Source: a virus. From it: a stretch of DNA of 32,871 nt. Shown piece by piece: positions 16,001 to 22,211 of the stretch. The position numbers and the translations under genes are program-made. The stretch's first letter is position 1, and the number at the start of each line of letters is the position of its first letter. Location of the stretch: positions 1 through 32,871 of the IMG/VR virus record IMGVR_UViG_3300049435_000120; one strand, written 5' to 3'. The notes under the pieces were generated by a model that had not been told where the DNA came from, made no database searches, and saw only the letters and a list, made by a program, of their open reading frames with translations.

Positions 16001-16561
16001 CTGAACGTTGCGACGCACAACGGCGTCGACCTCAATCAAAGCGTCCGTCCCGGTACGAACAGAAGGACCGGTTCGAACGGCAGCATCTGTCGACACCTTG
16101 GATTCAGCCGTCGTCCGGGCTTGCAGATTGGAACGGACGACAGCGTCCGAGTCGATCAGTGCCTCAGAGCCGGGGCGAACCAAGACGTTTTGACGGACGA
16201 CTGTCTCCGTAGTGGCAAAGCTGTCCGTAATTGCCCGCGGCCTGGTAACGAATGCCGCTGCCGTGTCGGTAGTGGTTTGGGTCTCCGACGTAGAGCGAAC
16301 AAGGGCAGTCCCCCTTGTTCCGACCTCGGACGTCGTCTCGGCCTCAGACGGAGAACGGACAAGGGCGTTACGACGAGCTACCGCTTCGGCAGTGGCCTCC
16401 GCCTCAGGCAGCGAACGGAATAGGGCGTTGCGACGAGCTACCGCTTCAGCGGTGGTCTCCGTATCCGTTGCAGTCGTTACAGAGACGTTGGCATCAGCTA
16501 GACCGTAGAAGGCGATCCAGCTACTTCCATAGAAGCCACTGTCGAAGGAATTGGTGGGCAT
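13058..16561 (-). CDS. Giant 20-residue-repeat protein, probable solenoid fibre, 1,167 aa
   Basis: Residues 1-31 are aromatic-rich (FDSGFYGSSWIAFYG), probably the virion-attachment end. Residues 32-1089 are about 53 degenerate repeats of 20 residues, an example being RTGTDALTETDTAAATAIRP. Nearly every unit has Arg at position 1, Asp/Glu at 5, Asp/Glu at 11 and often Arg at 15, with Thr/Ser/Ala elsewhere. Cys, Pro and aromatics are rare, except one unit around residues 810-828 with FFFEDLGGGAQF. The last 78 residues contain two GSSAGxxTAxGT modules and a hydrophobic end. There is no signal peptide. A constant 20-residue period with a regular charge pattern suits a beta-solenoid or other elongated trimeric stalk. 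Translation appears coupled to the preceding gene, whose TAA is six bases upstream. A fibre role is inferred from location. Confidence 0.75.
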   Translation of the reverse strand: MPTNSFDSGFYGSSWIAFYGLADANVSVTTATDTETTAEAVARRNALFRSLPEAEATAEAVARRNALVRSPSEAETTSEVGTRGTALVRSTSETQTTTDTAAAFVTRPRAITDSFATTETVVRQNVLVRPGSEALIDSDAVVRSNLQARTTAESKVSTDAAVRTGPSVRTGTDALIEVDAVVRRNVQLRATAESLAEIDSLARDYDPQRVLAETASISEAVIRDYDPKRSPADTLSTTDASAASRVEARTGTDALTETDTAAATAIRPRAISDSLTETDTVAGIYSPKRALADIETTTETATKSTAVARMGTDTETLADAVQRAVTQARNASETTGEADASLRAIVLARTTSDTDSISDVALLSSLARSSGDSLATVDVVVRTNVQARTAPETLPSAETASRSLAASRTAAETLSLVESAATATYRTLARTASDVVAEAEAILRSEALARAPPDTRGFVETATRVTTETRAATEATTFSDASTRGEALSRTGAETCAETETVVRAAAESRSTLDSLITTDTSAATSTRPRAISDSLTLTDAASRGVASQRSFVDTVAVVETAVRQAALGRATADTETTAETATRATATGRAAAETRVSVDAVTRVSAETRTGSDTTTVSDSGAATSTRVRAITDTLVTADTVTRGVSSQRNATDAGTFTDTATRSTSLGRSGADTTGLSDTSTRSAALGRTSSDTKSLAETVTRVSAETRAGSDTTTTSDTGAVTATRNRAVTDTTVLSETATRSLSSTRSAADVALCAEVSTKTTADARSSADTRTTAETLARAQAASRSFADTLVETDTASTLIARTRTTSDSVFFFEDLGGGAQFRFTSETVATVETVVRSFHASRTISDTLTITETLTAVTQVASRTVSDAVSEAESATRATALARGPPDTRSTSDTCSATATRPRALTDALTTSETAVRAESLVRSGADTRTTTDTSSATATRSRANSDSLITSEAVARSTTEARTGSDAETAAETLTATQAPKRTGSDSLVTTESATRSLSSTRTGSETLVSTEVAIRAPAAMRSSADTRATVEVLSRTVSLPRTGSDSCTTTETAGRGTAVARTSTDAETLTDTVVRTLVVGLVGSSAGVGTATGTITVENLRGSSAGTSTAVGTLRVIWGASILLVGDSDLTIIDPAIAPITPPPAMTVIGRSRTKVRP
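13295..16468 (-). repeat. 53 in-frame 60-bp degenerate repeats
   Basis: The repeat domain of the 1,167-residue gene has a 60-base period at the DNA level, but units are diverged and only the codon pattern is kept. Three units depart from 20 residues by one or two. Units 28-30 and 33-35 are more alike (VTRVSAET followed by R.GSDTTT.SD), which suggests a later duplication with a period of five units. Confidence 0.85.
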
Positions 16562-16567
16562 GGTTCG

Positions 16568-16789
16568 TTACACGACTTCGTCCCGCCGAACCGCGCAATC
16601 AGCCAGTTCCTTCTTCAACTGGTCGACGTAGCCACTCTTGAGGGAGTTTTCGTAGAGCAGTTCGCTGACCCGACGGTTGAGCAATTCGATCTCGGTCTGG
16701 AACCGCTGAGTGAGATGGGGAATGACGAACTCAGGATCGACAATTGTCTGCGGAGGAGCATCCTCGGGTACTTGACCATTGCTATTCAT
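16568..16789 (-). CDS. Small coiled-coil protein, 73 aa
   Basis: The ATG has GAGGTGG seven or eight bases upstream. After a disordered acidic start (VPEDAPPQTIVDPEF), residues about 24-66 form a helix with heptad spacing of Leu, Ile and Val (LTQRFQTEIELLNRRVSEL then LYENSLKSGYVDQLKKEL). It sits between the YadA-like fibre gene and the 20-residue-repeat gene. Short coiled-coil proteins of this kind are frequent near siphovirus fibre genes. A role as fibre trimerisation factor or small virion component is plausible but unproven. Confidence 0.72.
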   Translation of the reverse strand: MNSNGQVPEDAPPQTIVDPEFVIPHLTQRFQTEIELLNRRVSELLYENSLKSGYVDQLKKELADCAVRRDEVV

Positions 16790-16818
16790 TAACTCGCCAC
16801 CTCGTCATTCTCTTACCA

Positions 16819-19119
16819 TCACGCGCTCGTCTCGTAGGTGAACGTGGTGCTGATAATGTCGCCCGTCCCCCAGGTGAAAGGCACGGTACTCTGAAGGTCA
16901 TAGAAGGTGGTGTAAGTGCCGTCCGATCTCCATCCTCGGATATTCACGGCACCCCCGGCGCTGTCCCATTCGGAGAACCCACCGTACAGATTGATCGCGG
17001 CGTCGGTAAACATGGCAGGGCCGAAAATCGAATCGGTAATCCACGAATTCACAGCTAAGGGCAGTGTGAACTTGGTGCCCGCCCCTACTGCACTGGTCGA
17101 TCCCAGAACGAAGATGAAAACGATGGTCACCGACTTGGCCTGACGGACGTACTTGGCGGTGAGCGTCCCGTTGCCCACCGTCATATTGGTCAAGGTGGGT
17201 GACCAGGTGATCCACGCTCCTGGTGTGACCGCCCCACCTGACAGAGTCAGTGTGCCGGGGATGTTCACATCTTCAGTTGCTGTACCTAGGCGGACCTGAT
17301 TGGCAGCCGTCGTCGTCGCCCCGGCGCCGAGAGCTACAGCGGTTGCATGGGACGCAGTGGTCGACGTACCGATAGCTACCGAACTCGTGCCCGAAGCAGC
17401 GGACACCGATCCGATGGCTATCGCGGTAAACCCGGCGGTTGCTCCTGGAGCGCCCGACAGGGAACCTCCGATCGCAACTGCCGCTGTAGCTGTCGCCCGA
17501 GCGCCAGCGACAGCGGCAGTGTTGCCTCCCCCGATGGCGATGGACGAAGCACCAGTCGCCTGTGGGGCACTCGTACCGTCCTGCCCTGAACCAATAGCGA
17601 GAGCCGCTACAGATGATGCTGCTACGGCAAACGCTCCAACAGCAATACCCTGACCGATCTGACTGTTCGCCTTACGACCGATGGCAATAGCATCGGCTAC
17701 AGAGGCAGAGGCTCCGGCGTTGGTGGCGTCACCAGATCCGATGGCAATAGCACTGGCAGCAGACGCCCTCGCCCCGGCGACCGCCGTACCGTTTGACGCC
17801 CCGATGGCGATAGCACCCTGAGCGCTGGCGATGGGGGCAGCAGTGGCGCTAACTCCGGCTCCGATCGCAATGGCCTCTGCTCCGGTAGTGGCCTGGGCGA
17901 ATGAACCGATTGCGAGGCTCTGAATGACTGACGCCACGGAAGTACGACCGAAGGCGATGGCGTCAGAGGCTGACGCAGATGCTCCTGCATTGGTAGCGTC
18001 TCCACCACCAATGGCGAGGGTATAGCTAGCGCTAGCTCTCGGACCCGTTCCTGTCGAAAAAGATGCTCCAATAGCCACTGCTCCCGGCTGAGTCGCTTGA
18101 GCAGAACCCGCAAGGAAAGCACCGGCACCAATAGCGACTCCCTGTCCCTGCGACGAGAGAGCGAACGCTCCAATAGCAATGTTCTGGCTCTGAGAGGCGA
18201 CCGCACCGGGGCCGAGGGCCACGGTAAGGCCGCCAGTAGCCGCCGCCCCAGCGAGAGCGGCCGTTCCGGAGCCAATGGCTATACAGCCGGGGTTGCTAGC
18301 TCGGGCTCCAGCGACCGCTGTATCGTCAGAAGCACCGATGGCAATAGCACCCTGAAAGGACGCGATAGGTGCAGCGGTAGCACTGATCCCAGCGCCTATC
18401 GCAATTGCTTCGGCTTGCGTTGTCGCTTGAGCAAAAGCCCCAATGGCAATGCCCTGAATGATCGAGGCGACAGATGCACGTCCCAGGGCAATAGTGTTCG
18501 CCACAGACGCCGAAGCCCCAGCGTTCGTGGCGTCACCCGATCCGATCGCGATGGCACTGGTGGCCGACGCTTTAGCTCCAGCAACCGCAGTGGCGTTGCT
18601 TGCTCCGATGGCGATGCTGCCCTGCGCCGTGGCCGCGGGACTGGCCGTGGCGCTGACACCTGCCCCGATGGCGATGGCTTCGGCACCGGTGGTCGCCTGG
18701 GCGAAGGACCCGATGGCGATACCCTGGATGATGCTGGCGACCGATGTCCGACCGATGGCGATGGAGTCGGTGGCGATAGCGCTGGCCCCGGCGACCGTCG
18801 CACTGCCCCCACCGATGGCAACGGAGGTGGTCCCCGAAGCGCGGGCTCCGAGGATCATCGGGGCCCCACTTGCCCCGATGGCGATGCTGTTCACCCCGGT
18901 GGCCGCCGGGGCGGCCGCGATGGTCGTTCCTCCACCAAGAGCGAGCGCACCCGTCGCATTCGCCAGGGCGTAGCGCCCGACGGCGACCGCGTCATCCACG
19001 TCGGGGATGTTGGCGCCGATGCGACCCGCCTGTGACCACCTACCCAGGGCGATGGTGCCGTCGCCCTGGTTGACCGAAGGCCCGGCCAGCACCAACCCCG
19101 AAGGAGTGCCATTATTCAT
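16819..19119 (-). CDS. YadA-like beta-roll tail fibre, 766 aa
   Basis: Residues about 20-600 are made of AIAIG motifs spaced 15-21 residues apart, the hallmark of the YadA-head left-handed beta-roll that forms trimers. A super-repeat of about 91 residues with five AIAIG motifs (for example ASIIQGIAIGSFAQATTGAE) recurs about five times. ANQVRLGTATEDVNIPGTLT ends the roll in the usual way and leads into a C-terminal tip (WITWSPTLTNMTVGNGTLTA, YVRQAKSVTIVFIFVLGS) like tips of other phage fibres. There is no signal peptide and no C-terminal membrane anchor, so it is a phage fibre and not an autotransporter. Its likely role is the receptor-binding long fibre. Confidence 0.88.
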   Translation of the reverse strand: MNNGTPSGLVLAGPSVNQGDGTIALGRWSQAGRIGANIPDVDDAVAVGRYALANATGALALGGGTTIAAAPAATGVNSIAIGASGAPMILGARASGTTSVAIGGGSATVAGASAIATDSIAIGRTSVASIIQGIAIGSFAQATTGAEAIAIGAGVSATASPAATAQGSIAIGASNATAVAGAKASATSAIAIGSGDATNAGASASVANTIALGRASVASIIQGIAIGAFAQATTQAEAIAIGAGISATAAPIASFQGAIAIGASDDTAVAGARASNPGCIAIGSGTAALAGAAATGGLTVALGPGAVASQSQNIAIGAFALSSQGQGVAIGAGAFLAGSAQATQPGAVAIGASFSTGTGPRASASYTLAIGGGDATNAGASASASDAIAFGRTSVASVIQSLAIGSFAQATTGAEAIAIGAGVSATAAPIASAQGAIAIGASNGTAVAGARASAASAIAIGSGDATNAGASASVADAIAIGRKANSQIGQGIAVGAFAVAASSVAALAIGSGQDGTSAPQATGASSIAIGGGNTAAVAGARATATAAVAIGGSLSGAPGATAGFTAIAIGSVSAASGTSSVAIGTSTTASHATAVALGAGATTTAANQVRLGTATEDVNIPGTLTLSGGAVTPGAWITWSPTLTNMTVGNGTLTAKYVRQAKSVTIVFIFVLGSTSAVGAGTKFTLPLAVNSWITDSIFGPAMFTDAAINLYGGFSEWDSAGGAVNIRGWRSDGTYTTFYDLQSTVPFTWGTGDIISTTFTYETSA

Positions 19120-19122
19120 CGG

Positions 19123-19527
19123 TCAATAGTCCCCGCCGAAGGCTTCCACCTTGAGGATGGAGGCGTTACCGGCAATCGACTGGCTGGCCCGCAGACTCCA
19201 GTTGACGGGTATCCAGAAGTTGACGTAACGGTTGCTGGCCCGGAACGGCGCAACGGTGGTCGAAGCTGTGATGGCCGTCACTGTGATGGTGTCGAAGATG
19301 TGGTAAGTGGTGTTGTCGTAGAGGAACAGGTAGACCAGCCCAGCCACCGTGGTGGCCACCAGAGTGGTCTGACTGGCATGGACCACCACCTCCTCGATTT
19401 TGGTCCCGCTGGCTCCGGCCGTGACGATGGTCGAAGCCACCGTCGGTACCTGGAGGTTCGTCTCCGCCGCGCCGAGGAGCGCCGCCCCGAGCTTGACCGT
19501 CGCCGCAAATGCCGGATCAGCAGCCAT
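19123..19527 (-). CDS. Conserved small virion protein, 134 aa
   Basis: ATG with GAGGTGA about seven bases upstream. The sequence is beta-rich: NLQVPTVASTIVTAGASGTK, IEEVVVHASQTT, GLVYLFLYDNTTYHIFD, VNFWIPVNW. A pattern of TAGASGT followed by a V..A..TT.AG..YLFLYD strand is common among small proteins in phage tail modules, where they are generally hypothetical. It stops three bases before the YadA-like fibre start and so is likely co-translated with it. A jelly-roll-like fold is a guess from strand pattern. Confidence 0.75.
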   Translation of the reverse strand: MAADPAFAATVKLGAALLGAAETNLQVPTVASTIVTAGASGTKIEEVVVHASQTTLVATTVAGLVYLFLYDNTTYHIFDTITVTAITASTTVAPFRASNRYVNFWIPVNWSLRASQSIAGNASILKVEAFGGDY

Positions 19528-19535
19528 GACTCACC

Positions 19536-20054
19536 TCACTTGAAGTTGGCTCGGGCGTAGGAGCGAACGGCGTAATTGCGGAGCTTGCCGGTGATCGTTC
19601 CGTTGCTGACAAACGAGCCGTCGCTCTGGACCCTAGCGAGGATGACCGGAGTGGAGTCCTGCCACTGTTGGAGATCGACGGACTGAGAGGCGAAACCCCT
19701 GACCGTGATCGGAGTCAGCAAAGCGTAGAACAGTCCAGCGTTCAGCTCATCGACGGTGACCGAGTCAAGGATGTGCATGATTGAGTTATTCGGTGCTGCA
19801 CCATGAATCTGACCCGAGGTCCCGTCGAAACCACGCTGCCCCACCGTGACCGTGGTACCTGCAATCGCAGAGCAGAGGATCTTCTCTTCTGTCGCCAGGC
19901 CGCGGTCCACCACCACCACGAACGGAGTCGCCGTGAACGTCCAGCCAGTCGAAGAGGAGAGCGTGAACGTCCCGCCTACCCCCGGCACGGTCGCAGTCAT
20001 GCTCCCCACGACCGTGGTAGGGACCGCGGCGCCAGCAAAACCGCGTCGGGTCAA
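19536..20054 (-). CDS. Tail fibre connector-like protein, 172 aa
   Basis: The start is TTG at 20054; an in-frame TAG lies two codons upstream, so no longer start exists, and the next Met is 18 residues in. The N-terminus MTRRGFAGAAVPTT leads into FTLSSSTGWTFTATPFVVVV, DRGLATEEKILCSAI and GTTVTVGQRGFDGTSGQIH, a module I know from phage fibre N-termini. Here it is followed by DSVTVDELNAGLFYALL and a short C-terminal strand domain (ITGKLRNYAVRSYA). It probably links fibre to baseplate. Its start overlaps the stop of an 11-codon ORF (TTGA), which has a strong ribosome binding site. Confidence 0.78.
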   Translation of the reverse strand: MTRRGFAGAAVPTTVVGSMTATVPGVGGTFTLSSSTGWTFTATPFVVVVDRGLATEEKILCSAIAGTTVTVGQRGFDGTSGQIHGAAPNNSIMHILDSVTVDELNAGLFYALLTPITVRGFASQSVDLQQWQDSTPVILARVQSDGSFVSNGTITGKLRNYAVRSYARANFK

Positions 20055-20086
20055 GAGCTAGACCACCTTCCGTACTCGTCTCCCAT
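20051..20086 (-). CDS. Leader minicistron, 11 codons (MGDEYGRWSSS)
   Basis: The ATG has AAGGAG six bases upstream, one of the better ribosome binding sites in the operon, yet the ORF is only 11 codons. Its TGA overlaps the TTG start of the 172-residue gene (TTGA). A likely role is to load ribosomes and pass them to that weak TTG start. A chance ORF cannot be excluded. Confidence 0.4.
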   Translation of the reverse strand: MGDEYGRWSSS

Positions 20087-20112
20087 GCGGACTCCTTCAT
20101 TCAGTTGACCGA

Positions 20113-20826
20113 TTAGCTGATAGTCACGGTCTCTGTAACGGTCAGGGAGTCGGTGCCGTTGTTGGTTATGATGGCGTCCGCTGACAGGTTCGTCTCGTAC
20201 ACCATGATCCCCGTCGTGGTCGTGGACGGCGCTGCTGCGACCTGGTGCTGGAAGATCCCCACGCGGTGGACCGTCGAGCTCGCCGGGTCGGTACCCGTCG
20301 AGGTGAACGTCTTGGTCAGCGTGTAGGTGGCTGTACCCACAGTGTGGGCGTAAGCCGCGATGGCCCGGTTGAGCCCACCCGAACCGTTCCAGATCTCCGA
20401 CACGGTCGTGCCGTCGTTGGTCAGGAACGGGTGAGTGGCAGCAATGGTGAGGGTAGCCACCGACAGACCCATGTAGGCGGCGGGCGCGTTCCCGGGCACG
20501 ATGACGTACTGACCAGTAGCGGGAGTCGTCCCCACCAAACCCGTAGCCGGGTCGGTCCACTGGTCAAGCGTGATGACCGCCGGGGGGCCAGCAGTGTGCT
20601 GCAGGATCACGCCGTAACGAGCACCGAGGACCAGCATCTTCCCGATCAGCGCCCCAGTGTTGTGGGGCGGACCACCCGACGAACCCGTAGGACCAGTCAC
20701 GCCGGTGAGGCTGGCGCTCGTAGCGGTGATCGAACCCACACCGCCAGCGCCCTGCATGTACGCCGCCGCCACCACGTTGGCGCTCTGAGCAGCGATTGCG
20801 TCGATGCCGTTGTTGACCTTGCTCAT
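20113..20826 (-). CDS. Virion protein, 237 aa
   Basis: The ATG overlaps the previous stop (ATGA), with GGAGG about ten bases upstream. The sequence is Ala-, Gly- and Thr-rich with many short strands: GALIGKMLVLGARYGVIL, AVITLDQWTDPATGLV, ATYTLTKTFTSTGTD, TVHRVGIFQHQVAAAPS. It ends in NNGTDSLTVTETVTIS. This type of composition and the position between small tail proteins argue for a structural protein of the tail tip or fibre. The first 25 residues (NNGIDAIAAQSANVVAAAYM) are helical. I cannot name a family with certainty. Confidence 0.72.
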   Translation of the reverse strand: MSKVNNGIDAIAAQSANVVAAAYMQGAGGVGSITATSASLTGVTGPTGSSGGPPHNTGALIGKMLVLGARYGVILQHTAGPPAVITLDQWTDPATGLVGTTPATGQYVIVPGNAPAAYMGLSVATLTIAATHPFLTNDGTTVSEIWNGSGGLNRAIAAYAHTVGTATYTLTKTFTSTGTDPASSTVHRVGIFQHQVAAAPSTTTTGIMVYETNLSADAIITNNGTDSLTVTETVTIS

Positions 20827-21215
20827 ACCGGCTCACCTCCCTCAGGGGCAGGCGCCTCAGGCGCCGTCTCGCTCGACGAATTGGGGATGCCGCTCTCCAT
20901 CGGGACGAGCAGCGCGGGGCCGGTGACGATGACCTCGAACTCGTCCGGGCGTCCGCCACAACCGAAGTGCTTCTGCAGAATCGCTTCCAGGTCGGGGTCC
21001 TCGGAACAGGACACCCACGCCGGAGGGGCGTCGCTCTGGTGGGACCACAGGTTCGTAGCGTCCTGGAGGATGCCCAGCAGGTTGCGGTCCGGGGGGATGC
21101 TCATCGTCGTTACGGACTGGTCGATGTGGTTGGCTCGATACCGGGTCTGGAGGCCCGTCTCGGGATCGGTGACCATGCTGATCACGGATACGTTGCCTAG
21201 TTCGATGGTCGGCAC
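20823..21215 (-). CDS. Conserved small tail-module protein, 130 aa
   Basis: GTG start with TAGGAGG eight bases upstream. Residues 1-50 are beta-rich (IELGNVSVISMVTDPETGLQ). The centre reads SHQSDAPPAWVSCSEDPDLE and AILQKHFGCGGRPDE, with two Cys about 20 residues apart. The C-terminal 30 residues are a Pro/Glu-rich tail. Proteins with a PPAWV.C.D..LE..L..HFGC pattern are familiar from actinobacteriophage structural modules but lack a defined role. It overlaps the next gene by four bases. Confidence 0.72.
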   Translation of the reverse strand: MPTIELGNVSVISMVTDPETGLQTRYRANHIDQSVTTMSIPPDRNLLGILQDATNLWSHQSDAPPAWVSCSEDPDLEAILQKHFGCGGRPDEFEVIVTGPALLVPMESGIPNSSSETAPEAPAPEGGEPV

Positions 21216-21230
21216 AAAAACCGCCTCCTA

Positions 21231-21665
21231 TCAGTCTTGAGTCATTGTCAAAGAGGAGACGGCGCACGTAACCGTGTCTCCTGAACTGATCGTTCTCGGT
21301 GTGGTCAGGTCGCCCCAGTAGACGAGATTCCCTCCAGTCGAAGCGTCGAAAATGCCGAACTGGGTGACGACACCCCATGCTCCCGTAGCCGTCGGGAACG
21401 TGATCGTGCTGTTGTTCGTCGTTGTCCCCAGCGAACCGGAAGCAGCGGTCCAACCAGGAGATCCCGAACGAGGAACAGCAACTCGGGCGTAAGAAGCGCC
21501 CGACACCTCAGTGCCGCCACCAGCATCCGATGGAGTGGCCGTGAACAGCCCGACCCACAGATTCGTGGCATCGAGACCCAACGGGACAGTCGCGGACGCG
21601 TTGGCATTCCTGAAGATCAGGTCCAATATCTTCTTCTCGTACACATCCGACATGGATCCGGCCAT
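21231..21665 (-). CDS. Small virion protein, paralogue A of a four-member family, 144 aa
   Basis: The ATG has AGGAG six or seven bases upstream; a second Met (MSDVYEK) four codons later has no such site. The sequence is the most typical member of the family: SDVYEKKILDLIF, LWVGLFTATPSDAGGGTEVS, GASYARVAV, ITFPTATGAWGVVTQFGIFD, GGNLVYWGDLTTPR and SSGDTVTC. Members of this family are frequently annotated as phage tail fibre proteins without experimental support. The other three copies are at 6144, 6561 and 6941. It is placed just after the hub-proximal genes, so it may occupy a more central position than the tandem copies. Confidence 0.8.
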   Translation of the reverse strand: MAGSMSDVYEKKILDLIFRNANASATVPLGLDATNLWVGLFTATPSDAGGGTEVSGASYARVAVPRSGSPGWTAASGSLGTTTNNSTITFPTATGAWGVVTQFGIFDASTGGNLVYWGDLTTPRTISSGDTVTCAVSSLTMTQD

Positions 21666-21673
21666 TCGATCTC

Positions 21674-22078
21674 CTAAGGAGTGAGCGGGTTGGTCAGACC
21701 CGTCCCCTCAACCTGCCAATGCGCAGTTGCTGTCATATCTGTCGGCCCGTCGGCCACCAAAACAAACTGGGCCCCCGTGTAGTACGTCACGTTGTTCCTC
21801 ACCGTCGTCTTCCAAGAACGGACCATCACATTCACCCGTGGGAAACTGCCCGCCACCAGCGCTTGGTTGCCGCCGAGCTCCGCTCCGAAACTCACCTGCG
21901 GCGGGTCGATGAAGAACCACACCGGGAACGACACATCGAACGTCGATTCACCCGCCCCCTGGAAATCGACACGTCCGTACACCTGATAGCTCTTGCCCTG
22001 CACCGCCTTCCCCTGCTCCACGCGAATCTGTTGAGCGTTGAGAGCAGGCTGGACGTTACGAATCCTGGGGGCGGCCAT
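21674..22078 (-). CDS. Minor tail protein candidate, 134 aa
   Basis: ATG with AGAGGA about five bases upstream; overlaps the small basic gene before it by 23 bases. After a helical start (IRNVQPALNAQQIRVEQGK) the protein is beta-rich: YQVYGRVDFQGAGESTFDVS, FPVWFFIDPPQVSFGAEL, FPRVNVMVRSWKTTV, YYTGAQFVLVADGPTDMTAT. The last part resembles small receptor-binding sandwich domains in phage tails, but the similarity is only in strand pattern. The location directly after the hub suggests a baseplate component. Confidence 0.7.
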   Translation of the reverse strand: MAAPRIRNVQPALNAQQIRVEQGKAVQGKSYQVYGRVDFQGAGESTFDVSFPVWFFIDPPQVSFGAELGGNQALVAGSFPRVNVMVRSWKTTVRNNVTYYTGAQFVLVADGPTDMTATAHWQVEGTGLTNPLTP

Positions 22079-22211
22079 GACGTTCCTCTATGTGGGGCGG
22101 TGAAGGTGTGGGACGTGACCCTTGTCGTTTCTTCCGCCACGACTCCTCAACTCGTCGCTGCAACGCCTTCGGTAATTCCGAATGGTCACGGAACGGTTCG
22201 CCGACCTTCAT
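22056..22211 (-). CDS. Small basic protein between hub and minor tail genes, 51 aa
   Basis: The ATG overlaps the hub stop as ATGA, and the ORF fills the 130-base gap before the next gene, overlapping it by 23 bases. The product starts MKVGEPFRDHSELPKALQRR and is rich in Arg, Lys, Glu and Pro, with no hydrophobic segment. The tight coupling at both ends supports translation. The function is unknown; a helical start (ELPKALQRRVEESWRKK) suggests a peptide that binds another tail protein or nucleic acid. Confidence 0.58.
   Translation of the reverse strand: MKVGEPFRDHSELPKALQRRVEESWRKKRQGSRPTPSPPHIEERHGRPQDS

Noticed and set aside
13295-16468. 60-bp periodic repeats as a possible CRISPR array
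   Set aside because: Units are degenerate, have no spacers and keep a reading frame with a fixed residue pattern, so this is a protein repeat.
16819-19119. Trimeric autotransporter adhesin of a bacterium
   Set aside because: YadA repeats suggest it, but there is no signal peptide or membrane anchor, and it lies in a phage tail operon with a fibre-like tip.
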